Positions 7,046 through 14,386 of a DNA stretch of 16,735 bases are shown here, piece by piece. The DNA lies in contig SKQX01000274.1 in the NCBI GenBank assembly GCA_007118795.1, positions 1 through 16,735 on the forward strand, in the 5' to 3' direction. The notes below the pieces were generated by a model. It was not told the DNA's origin. It searched no databases and saw only the letters and a program-made list of their open reading frames with translations. The position numbers and the translations under genes were made by a program. Numbering within the stretch: position 1 is the stretch's first letter; each line of letters starts with the position of its first letter. The DNA comes from Thermoflexales bacterium (lineage in GTDB: Bacteria > Chloroflexota > Anaerolineae > B4-G1).

Positions 7046-7068
7046 CGGGCGGGTTCCAGACCCGCCCG
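7046..7068. repeat. Perfect 9-bp GC-rich hairpin
   Basis: CGGGCGGGT (7046-7054) and ACCCGCCCG (7060-7068) flank a TCCAG loop, giving a perfect, very stable stem. This type of GGGCGGGT/ACCCGCCC hairpin often occurs as a dispersed intergenic repeat in GC-rich genomes. It is not followed by T residues on either strand. It could also act as a strong RNA stem in any read-through transcript. Confidence 0.5.
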
Positions 7069-7240
7069 CTGCCGCAGGCGGCCTATAGCCCACCAACCGG
7101 CTCCGGTATTCTTGACACTCAGCATGCCAGTGACTCGCATGTTGGCTCGAGTTACTCAGTAGCGGAGCAGCAAGGATTCTGCCTCGTCGGAGCGCTACAA
7201 CGCCGTGAGCGAGCCCTATCTCGTTGTGGACGGGGGCGTT

Positions 7241-7321
7241 GGTGAGGTGGAGTCGAGGCGATCTCCCTCACCCTAACCCTCTCCCTGCGGGGAGAGAGGA
7301 TAGGTTCCGGATCGGTGAGGG
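7241..7321. repeat. REP-like element with nested inverted repeats (copy 1)
   Basis: The core CCCTCACCCTAACCC runs into CTCTCCC-TGCG-GGGAGAG (7279-7296), a 7-bp stem with a 4-base loop. The outer CCCTCACC (7265-7272) can pair with GGTGAGGG (7314-7321), or its CCTCACC part with GGTGAGG (7241-7247). CTCACCCTAACCC is a recurrent intergenic repeat core in many bacteria. A related sequence in opposite orientation lies at 7552-7577. Confidence 0.5.
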
Positions 7322-7551
7322 GGGCGGAGCGTTCCGACGCTCAAGAGTGAAGTCAGTTCCGCAGTGGAGGAGGGGGCCTGGGGGATAGGTGGCGGAGGGG
7401 AGCCACGGCGGTGACCCGGAGGGGCTTTGCTTGCGCAGCGGCCTCAGCAATAATCGTGTTGCTGTCTTGCGGCGAGAACCGTCGAACGCCGGCTTGTTGG
7501 GTCATCAGCCGACGCGTGGCGACGGGGGCGGGAAGCGAGCTCCGCGTGGTT

Positions 7552-7577
7552 CCCTCTCTCCCGCAGGGGGATAGGGG
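7552..7577. repeat. REP-like element, inverted relative (copy 2)
   Basis: Read on the minus strand this segment is CCCCTATCCCCC-TGCGGG-AGAGAGGG. It lines up with copy 1 (CCCTAACCC...CCCTGCGGGG-AGAGAGG) with a short deletion. The two copies thus lie about 270 bases apart in opposite orientation, like the paired REP units of BIMEs. The similarity is short and was judged by eye. Confidence 0.4.
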
Positions 7578-7634
7578 CTCTTGTGCTGGCGTGCCTGAAT
7601 CCCTCGTGACGGCGTGTTAGCGTATACGCCCCTC

Positions 7635-7663
7635 TTGTCATCTCAATCCAGCCGCGGTATACT
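7635..7663 (+). promoter_or_regulatory. smc promoter
   Basis: TTGTCA (7635-7640) and TATACT (7658-7663) are 17 bases apart, each five of six matches to the sigma70 consensus. The predicted start near 7670 is only about 7 bases before the smc ATG at 7677, so the mRNA would be nearly leaderless and lack a Shine-Dalgarno sequence. Confidence 0.7.
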
Positions 7664-7676
7664 GGCCCCACAGACC

Positions 7677-10600
7677 ATGCATCTCAAGCGCATCAGCCTT
7701 CAGGGGTACAAGTCCTTTGCGGAGAAGACGGAGTTCGAGTTTCCTGAAGGTATCACGGCTATCATCGGGCCGAACGGGACCGGCAAGAGCAACATAGCGG
7801 ACGGTATCCGTTGGGCGCTGGGTGAGCGTAGCATGACCACGCTGCGGGCCAAGTCGTCCGCCGATATGATCTTCGTCGGGGGAGACGGCCGGTCTCGGGC
7901 CGGCATGGCGCAGGTAAGCCTGACGTTCGACAATACCGATGAGAGCCTTCCCATCGACTTCAGCGAAGTAACCATCTCGCGCCGTGCCTATCGCTCGGGT
8001 GAGAATGAGTACCTCATCAATGGCTCTCGGGTGTTGCTGCGGGATATTGACGAGCTGCTCGCCGGCAGCAGCCTCAGCGAGCGTACGTACACCGTGATCG
8101 GCCAGGGACTGGTGGACGCAGCTCTCTCCCTACGCCCTGACGAACGACGGGCCCTCTTCGAGGAGGCCGCTGGCGTTGCTCTATACCGCGATCGGCGTGA
8201 ACGAACGGTCCAACGGCTCGATGAGACCGAGCGAAATCTGGAGCGGGTGCGAGACATCATCAGCGAGGTAGCACCGCGCCAGCGCCGGCTGGAGCGCGAT
8301 GCCGAGCGGATGGAGCAGCATCGGCGTCTGGGAGCTCACCTGGAGCGGCTGCAGCGCACGTGGTACGGGTACCGCTGGGGCCAACGACAGGTCGAGCTGG
8401 CTGGGGCGTTGGAGGAAGCGGGGCAGATCGAAGAGATGCTCACCAAGCGGCGTGCGGAGGTATCCACGTTGATCAGCCAGCTGCACCGGGTCCGAGAACG
8501 CGCGGCAGAACTGCGCGGCCAACTACGCGATTGGTATCGGCGGAGCGCCGAGCTCCACGACGAGGTGGATCAGGCCCGGCGGGAGCTGGCTGTATCGGAA
8601 GAGCGGGAGCGGCTGATCAAGACGCGACGCGAAGAGCTGCTGGAGGAGATGGGCCCCTTGACCAGCCAGAGGAACCAGCAGGCCGACCAGCTGGCTGAGT
8701 TGAGGGAGCGGATGGAGGGGCTGGTTGAGGAGCTGGAAGGGCGCCGCCGCCGGCTCGCCGGGATAGAGGAGGCGTGGACCGAGAGGGCCGAGGGGGCGGA
8801 GGCTCTGGAGCGGGAGCGGTTCGAGGCCGAGGGAGAGTTGCGGGACACGCGTGGGCGGATAGAGCGTCTGGATCAAGCGCTGTCTGAGGCGCGCGAAGAG
8901 ACATCTCGGCTGGTTAGCGAGCAAGCCGTGGCCAAGGAGAGGGTACAGCAGCTGGAGCGCCGCCGCACTGAGGCCCTCGCTCAGATCGAACCCCTGCAAC
9001 AGGAGGAGGAGGAGCAGAGCCAGCGAATGGCGCAGGCTCGGGGGCAGTTGGTGGTCCTGGAGGAATCGTTGGCCGAGCGGCAGCACTATCTGGATGATCT
9101 CGAGGCGGAGTGGCAGGCCTGGCGTGAACGGAGAGACGAGCCAGAAGAGGAGCAGCGCCAGATAGCGGCTGCGCTGAACAGGCGTCGGTCCGAGATCGAC
9201 GCTCTTGAGCAGGCTCTGGAGCAGGCGCAGGAGGAAGAGGCCGTGCTGACGGGTGAGCTGCAGGCGCTGCAGCGTCTGCATACCAGCGGTGCCGCCTATG
9301 GCAGCGGCGTTCAGGCGCTGCTCGAGGCCGACGTGGAAGGCTTGCTGGGGCCGCTGGCCCCGCTCGTAGAGGTGCCCCATCAGTGGGAGCGTGCCATCAG
9401 TGCTGTTTTGGGCAGCGAAGGCCCTGCCGTATTGCTGGAGCAGCACGCGGCGGTGGAGCCGATACACCGTCTCTTGGGGGCGGAGGGTGGTAGGCTTAGA
9501 CTGTTGGTTCTGGACGGATGTCGGTCGCCTGGGTCTGTTCCTGACGTGCCTTCCGGCGTTCTGTGCGCCGCTGAGGCGGTGACGTGTGAGGACCGGGTGC
9601 GGCCGGCCGTGGACGCGCTGCTCGGTGGGGTTGCTCTGTGCAGTGATCTAGCGGAGGCCACCAAGCTCCAGCCGGAGCTATCGCCTGGGAGTTGCTGCGT
9701 TACGCAGGACGGGATCGTCCTTCGCGCTGATGGAACCTACATCGTGGGCGGGACGGATGGTGAAGGGGGGCTGGCCCTGCAGCGGGCCCGCCGTGAGTTG
9801 CCCGCCCAACTCGCCGGGGTGGCCCGTCGCGTGACGGAGCTCAAGGGGCGTCGCCAATCCGCCATGGAAGCAGCGGCGTCCGCAGAGGCGCGTCTGGCAG
9901 AGATTGACCGCCGGGTGGCGCAACACAGGGAGGATAGGAATCGCTCCTTACACGAGGAGTTGTCGGAGGGGCGGACGGCCATCGCGGTGGTGCGCGAGGC
10001 TCTCCGCGGGCATCGCTCCGTGGTAGAGCGCGAGGAGTCAGAGCTGGAGCGAATCCGCTCCCGGCGACAAGGGGCGGAGACGGAGGCAAATGAGCTGAAG
10101 ATGGAGCAAGCGGCGGAGGCGGAGCGCGCCCGAGTTCTCGAATTGGCCGTGTCTCCGGTGGATCTGACCCCCGATACCCCGTCGGCGGAGAGGGCGGAAC
10201 AGTTCCGCGGCCGGTATCTTAGGGCTCGTCAGAGGCTGACTCGGCTGGAGGCGGAGCACGATGCGGCTGTGGCGAGCGCCTCATCACTGGAGGACCAGCT
10301 CCGGGAGCTGGCCTCACGGGCAGCGGAAGCCCGGGATGAGGCATCTCGATTCGAGCGCGAGACTCTGTCGGAGGCGCGGACCGCTGTCGCGGTGAGCGAG
10401 GCTTCGTTGGAGAGCCTCCGGCAATCTGTGGACCGGGAGTCAGCCCTTCTCGAGCGGCTCAGCTCTCAGGTCGATGCTCGTCTCAGTCGTGCAGAGGAGC
10501 TGAAGGTCGAGCGAGACACGTTGGTCGAGCGCATTGCGGGGCTGCGCGAGGAGGCCAGCCGCCTCGAGGGTGCGCTCCAAGAAGTTCGTGTCCGCCTCCA

Positions 10601-11537
10601 GCCCGCCGAAGACGATCTCGAGGAACTGAACAGTCGCCAGAGATTGTTGGAGGCGAAGGCGCAGCGTGTGCAGGAACAGGTGCAGGATGTCGAGAAGCGG
10701 CATGGTCGGGCTCAGCTCCAGCTCGAGCGAAAGCGGGACGAACTTCACCTCTTGGCAGACCGCATTGATGAGGATCTCGGGTTAGTCGAGCTGGAGTTAG
10801 GCCAAAGCTTCACTGCCCAAGCCCCTCTGCCGATGCGGCCGCTAGTATCTGAGCTCCCTGTAGTCGAGGAGCTGCCTGAGGGCCTGGAGTCGGAGATGCA
10901 GTTCGTGAGGAAGCGACTCCGTCACCTGGGTGCTGTCAATCCCAATGCTCCGGATGAGCTCGCGGAGGTTCGGAAACGTCATAACTTCCTGCGAGACCAA
11001 GCTGCCGACCTCCGGGAAGCCCTGGCGCAACTGCGGGGCAGCGTGATCGATCTGGACCATCTGATGGAGCGGGCGTTCAAGGAGACGTTCGATGCGGTTG
11101 CTAAGGAGTTTGCGGAGATATTCTCCCGTCTGTTCGATGGCGGTGAAGCCCGGTTGACCCTCACAGATCCGGATGATCTGCTCAACACCGGGGTGGACAT
11201 CGTGGCGCGCCCACCGGGAAAGCGGTCACAGCGGCTGGCCCTGCTTTCCGGGGGCGAGCGTGCTCTGACTGCGACGGCGCTGCTCTTCTCATTGCTTCAG
11301 GTCAGTGCAACGCCCTTCTGCGTCCTCGACGAGGTGGATGCCATGCTCGACGAGGCCAATGTGGGGCGGTTCCGGACGAAGCTGGAGGAGTTGGCGGAGG
11401 AGACCCAGTTCATCGTCATCACCCACAACCGCAGCACCGTCGAGTCGGCAAGGACCGTCTACGGGATCTCAATGGGCTCCGATGCCGTCTCCCAGGTCGT
11501 GTCGCTGAGGATCGACGAGGTGGAGGCGGTCCACTAA
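7677..11537 (+). CDS. smc: Chromosome segregation protein SMC
   Basis: SMC is the ring-forming ATPase that, with ScpA and ScpB, compacts and separates chromosomes. The 1286-residue product has the full layout. It begins with an N-terminal head with Walker A GPNGTGKSN (31-39; Thr where Ser is usual). A long Glu/Arg-rich coiled coil follows (about 165-530), then a hinge-like domain (about 536-698), a returning coiled coil (about 700-1045), and a C-terminal head with ABC signature LSGGER (1190-1195) and Walker B FCVLDEVDA (Asp1218, Glu1219). It is somewhat longer than the usual 1150-1200 residues, and the hinge is divergent. The frame is open from 7614, but the family N-terminus MHLKRISLQGYKSF fixes the ATG at 7677, directly after the promoter. 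ScpA and ScpB are not in the window. Confidence 0.98.
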   Translation: MHLKRISLQGYKSFAEKTEFEFPEGITAIIGPNGTGKSNIADGIRWALGERSMTTLRAKSSADMIFVGGDGRSRAGMAQVSLTFDNTDESLPIDFSEVTISRRAYRSGENEYLINGSRVLLRDIDELLAGSSLSERTYTVIGQGLVDAALSLRPDERRALFEEAAGVALYRDRRERTVQRLDETERNLERVRDIISEVAPRQRRLERDAERMEQHRRLGAHLERLQRTWYGYRWGQRQVELAGALEEAGQIEEMLTKRRAEVSTLISQLHRVRERAAELRGQLRDWYRRSAELHDEVDQARRELAVSEERERLIKTRREELLEEMGPLTSQRNQQADQLAELRERMEGLVEELEGRRRRLAGIEEAWTERAEGAEALERERFEAEGELRDTRGRIERLDQALSEAREETSRLVSEQAVAKERVQQLERRRTEALAQIEPLQQEEEEQSQRMAQARGQLVVLEESLAERQHYLDDLEAEWQAWRERRDEPEEEQRQIAAALNRRRSEIDALEQALEQAQEEEAVLTGELQALQRLHTSGAAYGSGVQALLEADVEGLLGPLAPLVEVPHQWERAISAVLGSEGPAVLLEQHAAVEPIHRLLGAEGGRLRLLVLDGCRSPGSVPDVPSGVLCAAEAVTCEDRVRPAVDALLGGVALCSDLAEATKLQPELSPGSCCVTQDGIVLRADGTYIVGGTDGEGGLALQRARRELPAQLAGVARRVTELKGRRQSAMEAAASAEARLAEIDRRVAQHREDRNRSLHEELSEGRTAIAVVREALRGHRSVVEREESELERIRSRRQGAETEANELKMEQAAEAERARVLELAVSPVDLTPDTPSAERAEQFRGRYLRARQRLTRLEAEHDAAVASASSLEDQLRELASRAAEARDEASRFERETLSEARTAVAVSEASLESLRQSVDRESALLERLSSQVDARLSRAEELKVERDTLVERIAGLREEASRLEGALQEVRVRLQPAEDDLEELNSRQRLLEAKAQRVQEQVQDVEKRHGRAQLQLERKRDELHLLADRIDEDLGLVELELGQSFTAQAPLPMRPLVSELPVVEELPEGLESEMQFVRKRLRHLGAVNPNAPDELAEVRKRHNFLRDQAADLREALAQLRGSVIDLDHLMERAFKETFDAVAKEFAEIFSRLFDGGEARLTLTDPDDLLNTGVDIVARPPGKRSQRLALLSGGERALTATALLFSLLQVSATPFCVLDEVDAMLDEANVGRFRTKLEELAEETQFIVITHNRSTVESARTVYGISMGSDAVSQVVSLRIDEVEAVH

Positions 11538-11644
11538 GACGATGGCTGGTCAGGACACAGCGGTTGAAGCACCTGAGATATGAGTATGGAAGGCGGATAT
11601 GAGCTACTACGCTTGCCTTATCGCGGCGTTAGGGAGGGGTTACG

Positions 11645-12652
11645 TTGGCTGACACGATGGTAGACCCCTCACCGTTTGGTTGTTGTGTGGCTGTCTTGAC
11701 CACGGGCGGCACGATTGCTATGTGGGATGATGAGAAGGCGGGAGGGGCTGTGCCCCAGCTGGGCGCTGCCGATTTTGCGGCCGGGCTACCGGCGGACATC
11801 CCGGAGTTACGCACTGAGGAGATCGTCAACCTGCCGAGCTCCCACTTCACCCTGGAGACGCTGGAGGCGATCCGCGTTCGGGTGGCGGATTGGGTCGAGA
11901 GGCCCGACATATCAGGAGTGGTGGTGACCCACGGCACGGACACGATGGAGGAAACCGCGTACCTCTTGGACGTGACCGTGCCGGGTGAGAGACCCATCGT
12001 GCTGACGGGGGCCATGCGCACCGCCTCCGGGGTCGGCTATGATGGTTACGCCAATCTGCTAGCTGCCGTTCGAGTCGCGGCAGCTGCGCAAGCCCGGGGT
12101 TTAGGGGCTGTGATCGTGTTCAACGACGAGATCCACGCTGCGCGTCGTGTCACCAAGATGCACACCCTCAGTCCGGCGACGTTTCAATCGCCCGCTTGGG
12201 GCCCCATTGGCCGCCTGGAAGGGGACAGAGCGGTTATACAGCAGCGGTCGCGGCGGGCGGTGTTGCCTTGGCATGGGCTAGCCCGGGACGTGATTCTGCT
12301 CAAATTGGCGGTCGGTGTTGGACCAGCTGCACTGGAGGACGCGCTGTCCCACGGTGCGCGGGGCGTCGTGCTTGAGGCTCTCGGAGGCGGGCGAGTGCCC
12401 CCATGGTGGTTGCCTGCCATCCAGCAGGCCCGGGAACGCGGGTGTGTTGTGGTGGTTGCCAGTCGCTGTCCGTCGGGCCAGGTGTGGGACGCTTATGGGT
12501 ATTCCGGAGCATACCGTTCTCTAGTCGATTTGGGCTGTCTATTCGCCAACGACATCAACGGCCAAAAGGCCCGTATTCGGCTGATGGTATTGCTTGCAGC
12601 TGCCCAGACGGATGAGGAGCTGATCACTATGTGGGCAGACGTCGATGAGTAG
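11645..12652 (+). CDS. L-asparaginase, cytoplasmic type
   Basis: The 335-residue protein belongs to the bacterial asparaginase/glutaminase family, which hydrolyses asparagine to aspartate and ammonia. The first active-site threonine is Thr23 in TTGGTIA (19-25). The second triad is in THGTDTMEETA (95-105) with Thr98 and Asp99, and the catalytic lysine is Lys171 in VTKMHT. No signal peptide is present, which favours a cytoplasmic enzyme. A TTG start at 11645 is preferred because AGGGAGGGG (11631-11639) lies 5 bases upstream; the ATG at 11657 is too far from it. It follows smc by 107 bases with no obvious promoter, so it may be co-transcribed. Substrate preference between asparagine and glutamine is not decided. 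Confidence 0.93.
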   Translation: MADTMVDPSPFGCCVAVLTTGGTIAMWDDEKAGGAVPQLGAADFAAGLPADIPELRTEEIVNLPSSHFTLETLEAIRVRVADWVERPDISGVVVTHGTDTMEETAYLLDVTVPGERPIVLTGAMRTASGVGYDGYANLLAAVRVAAAAQARGLGAVIVFNDEIHAARRVTKMHTLSPATFQSPAWGPIGRLEGDRAVIQQRSRRAVLPWHGLARDVILLKLAVGVGPAALEDALSHGARGVVLEALGGGRVPPWWLPAIQQARERGCVVVVASRCPSGQVWDAYGYSGAYRSLVDLGCLFANDINGQKARIRLMVLLAAAQTDEELITMWADVDE

Positions 12653-12754
12653 ACCACGGACCTGAGGTTGGGTTCGGAGCTGGCGAGCGAGGGGATGAGT
12701 CTGCCATAGGTTAGTGGGGCTGGGCTCATCCTGAGCCTGCGACAACCCGTGGTC
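12652..12754 (+). promoter_or_regulatory. Foldable leader or intergenic RNA upstream of rsfS
   Basis: The asparaginase-rsfS gap is closed by a perfect 8-bp pairing, GACCACGG (12652-12659) with CCGTGGTC (12747-12754), with GTTG/CAAC (12667-12670, 12743-12746) inside. Within this, CTCATCC (12725-12731) can pair with GGATGAG (12693-12699). Alternatively GGCTCA (12723-12728) pairs with TGAGCC (12732-12737) over a TCC loop. The two inner pairings exclude each other. This could be a cis-acting leader element or only a stable spacer; no known motif was recognised. Confidence 0.3.
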
Positions 12755-12781
12755 GATCATCCATCACAAGGAGGGTGTGAT

Positions 12782-13129
12782 CTGAAATCGTTGGAACTTG
12801 CGCGACGGATCGTTGATTTCATCGCCGACAAGCAGGGCGAGGATATCCTGCTGCTCGATATTCGCAATATATCCATTTTGGCGGACTACTTCGTCATAGG
12901 GAGTGCCATTAGCAAGAGGCAGACGAAGGCGATGGTGAATGGCATCACAGATGTGACCAGGGAGAGCTTCGATACCAAGCCTCTTCGGGTTGAGGGTGAT
13001 GCCGATTCGGGATGGGTGCTCATGGATTACGGAGCTGTTGTTGTTCATCTATTCGCACCGGAGGCGCGAAACTACTACGATCTGGAGGGCTTTTGGGAGG
13101 ATGCCAGGGTGGTCGTGCGCATTATGTGA
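12782..13129 (+). CDS. rsfS: Ribosomal silencing factor RsfS
   Basis: RsfS (Iojap/YbeB family) binds ribosomal protein uL14 on the large subunit and blocks subunit joining when nutrients are scarce. The protein shows the family pattern: SLELARRIVDFIADKQGEDI near the start, LADYFVIGSAISKRQTKAM in the middle, then RVEGDADSGWVLMDYG and VVHLF, ending in YYDLEGFW. The best ribosome site, AAGGAGGG (12768-12775), is 6 bases before an in-frame CTG at 12782, which gives a normal N-terminus (M-KSLELAR) and 115 residues. In-frame alternatives are GTG at 12749 (no ribosome site, inside a predicted stem) and TTG at 12791 (too far downstream). The CTG start is thus likely but not proven. It is convergent with the sirtuin gene, 22 bases away. 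Confidence 0.92.
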   Translation: MKSLELARRIVDFIADKQGEDILLLDIRNISILADYFVIGSAISKRQTKAMVNGITDVTRESFDTKPLRVEGDADSGWVLMDYGAVVVHLFAPEARNYYDLEGFWEDARVVVRIM

Positions 13130-13151
13130 GCACCGTTGATGCCGGACCGGC

Positions 13152-13865
13152 CTAGCTGGGCCGATAGACCGCCCACCAATCAGGCAGCGCTTGCGCGGCT
13201 GGCGCGCGTATGACCCTGTGCGCGTGTCTCGATAGTGGTGTCTCCGCGGGGTTGAACTCAACCAATGTTGCCCCGCCTCGGAGCGCTACCAGCGGCAGAG
13301 AGGCTGCCGGCTGCACCGTCGCCGAGGTGCCGATCACGAGAATCGTCCGGCAGCGCTCGGCGGCGGCCCAGGCTGTGTCCAATATCTCCCCGGGCAGCGA
13401 TTCACCAAACCATACCACGTCAGGGCGGAGCAGCTGTCCACACTGGGGACAGGGGGGAGGAAGGTCCGGCAGTGGGACGCGGTGGTCCTCGCACACGTGA
13501 TTGCAGGCCGTGCAGCGCAGCCGCCAGATATTTCCGTGAAGCTCTAGGACGTTGTTGCTGCCCGCCGCCTGATGCAGCCCATCCACGTTCTGCGTGATGA
13601 GGGTGAAGACGTTCAGGGCTTGCTCCATCGACGCCAATGTGTGGTGAGCCGGGTTAGGACGACACTGATCGATCAGACGGCGCCGCCAATCGTACCATTC
13701 CCATACCAGTAGCGGATCGCGCCGAAAGGCTGTGGGCGTGGCCAGTTCGTCGGCCCGGTGACGGCGCCACAGCCCCTCCTCTCCCCGGAATGTGGGCACG
13801 CCGCTCTCGGCTGATACTCCTGCTCCGGTCAGGGCGGTGACTGGCGTGTCGAGCATATCACTCAT
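13152..13865 (-). CDS. cobB: NAD-dependent protein deacylase, sirtuin (CobB/SIRT5-like)
   Basis: The 237-residue sirtuin removes acyl groups from lysines using NAD+. It has GAGVSAESGVPTFRG (14-28) for NAD binding, TQNVDGLHQAAG (91-102), catalytic His110 in LHGNIW, a zinc site with Cys118, Cys121, Cys139 and Cys142, GTSATVQPAASLP (179-191) and EFNPAETPLS (203-212). Tyr58-x-x-Arg61 in WEWYDWRRR matches the YxxR pair that lets SIRT5 and CobB accept succinyl and malonyl groups. The ATG at 13865 is chosen because the residues upstream in the open frame are unrelated to the family and overlap ndk; ATG 13856 is an alternative. It lies 52 bases after ndk on the same strand and is probably the last gene of that operon. 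Confidence 0.95.
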   Translation of the reverse strand: MSDMLDTPVTALTGAGVSAESGVPTFRGEEGLWRRHRADELATPTAFRRDPLLVWEWYDWRRRLIDQCRPNPAHHTLASMEQALNVFTLITQNVDGLHQAAGSNNVLELHGNIWRLRCTACNHVCEDHRVPLPDLPPPCPQCGQLLRPDVVWFGESLPGEILDTAWAAAERCRTILVIGTSATVQPAASLPLVALRGGATLVEFNPAETPLSRHAHRVIRAPAAQALPDWWAVYRPS

Positions 13866-13917
13866 AGCCGGCCAGGACACTCTGTACGTCTGGGAGTTCT
13901 GTGAGGCCCGCGAGCGG

Positions 13918-14367
13918 CTACTCGAATATCCAGGGGTCGGTGTTTCGCTGGTACGATACGATCTCCTCGTCGTCAAAGAACAAGGCCACTTCGAACGCCG
14001 CTGTCTCCGGGCCGTCGGAACCGTGGACCAGGTTGCGCCCGATTTCCAGGGCGAAGTCAGCACGGATGGTCCCTGGGGCCGCCTCCGCCGGATGGGTCGC
14101 TCCCATCGTGCTCCGCACGATCTCTATGGCGTTGTTTCCCTCCAGAACCAGCACGACCACCGGGCTGGACGTAATATACCGGATCAGGGGCTTGTAGAAG
14201 GGCTTGCCCTCGTGAATGGCGTAGTGGCGCTCCGCCAAGGATTCATCGATCTGCATCAGCTTCATCGCTGTGATGAGCAGCCCACGTCGCTCAAACCGCT
14301 CGATGATGCGTCCGATGAGTCCCCGTTGTACAGCGTCGGGCTTGATGATGATCAATGTGCGTTCCAA
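13918..14367 (-). CDS. ndk: Nucleoside diphosphate kinase
   Basis: NDK transfers the terminal phosphate between nucleoside tri- and diphosphates through a phospho-histidine. The 149-residue protein carries KPDAVQRGLIG (9-19) and the active-site motif NLVHGSDG with His115, and has normal family length. The start is taken as TTG at 14367, which gives the canonical N-terminus M-ERTLIIIKPDA. The GGAGGAGG preceding it by 5 bases is a strong ribosome site. An in-frame ATG at 14382 is the first codon of the same stretch (ATGGAGGAGG), so using it would place the ribosome site inside the gene. It follows the upstream repeat/TPR gene by 19 bases. Confidence 0.96.
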   Translation of the reverse strand: MERTLIIIKPDAVQRGLIGRIIERFERRGLLITAMKLMQIDESLAERHYAIHEGKPFYKPLIRYITSSPVVVLVLEGNNAIEIVRSTMGATHPAEAAPGTIRADFALEIGRNLVHGSDGPETAAFEVALFFDDEEIVSYQRNTDPWIFE

Positions 14368-14386
14368 AGGTGCCTCCTCCATCCGT

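Larger units (their letters stand above)
6818..7676. other. 859-base gene-free gap rich in repeats and stem-loops
   Basis: No reading frame here resembles a protein; the short frames at 7389-7620 fall in repeat sequence and lack ribosome sites. The gap holds, in order, an rnc-proximal stem-loop (6850-6895), a GTCATTCC-type repeat (6982-7010), a GC-rich hairpin (7046-7068), two CTCTCCC-type elements in inverted orientation (7241-7321 and 7552-7577) and the smc promoter (7635-7663). It reads like a landing zone for small dispersed repeats between two operons. Confidence 0.6.

Noticed and set aside
7266..7280. CCCTCACCCTAACCC looks telomere-like
   Set aside because: Only one CCCTAACCC unit is present in a bacterial context and it sits in a hairpin-forming dispersed repeat.
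7389..7620. Short plus-strand frames in the rnc-smc gap
   Set aside because: They overlap the repeat-like elements, lack ribosome sites and show no recognisable protein sequence.
8523..9467. Minus-strand open frame of 314 codons inside smc
   Set aside because: It is a Leu-rich shadow of the SMC coiled coil with no start signal or domain.
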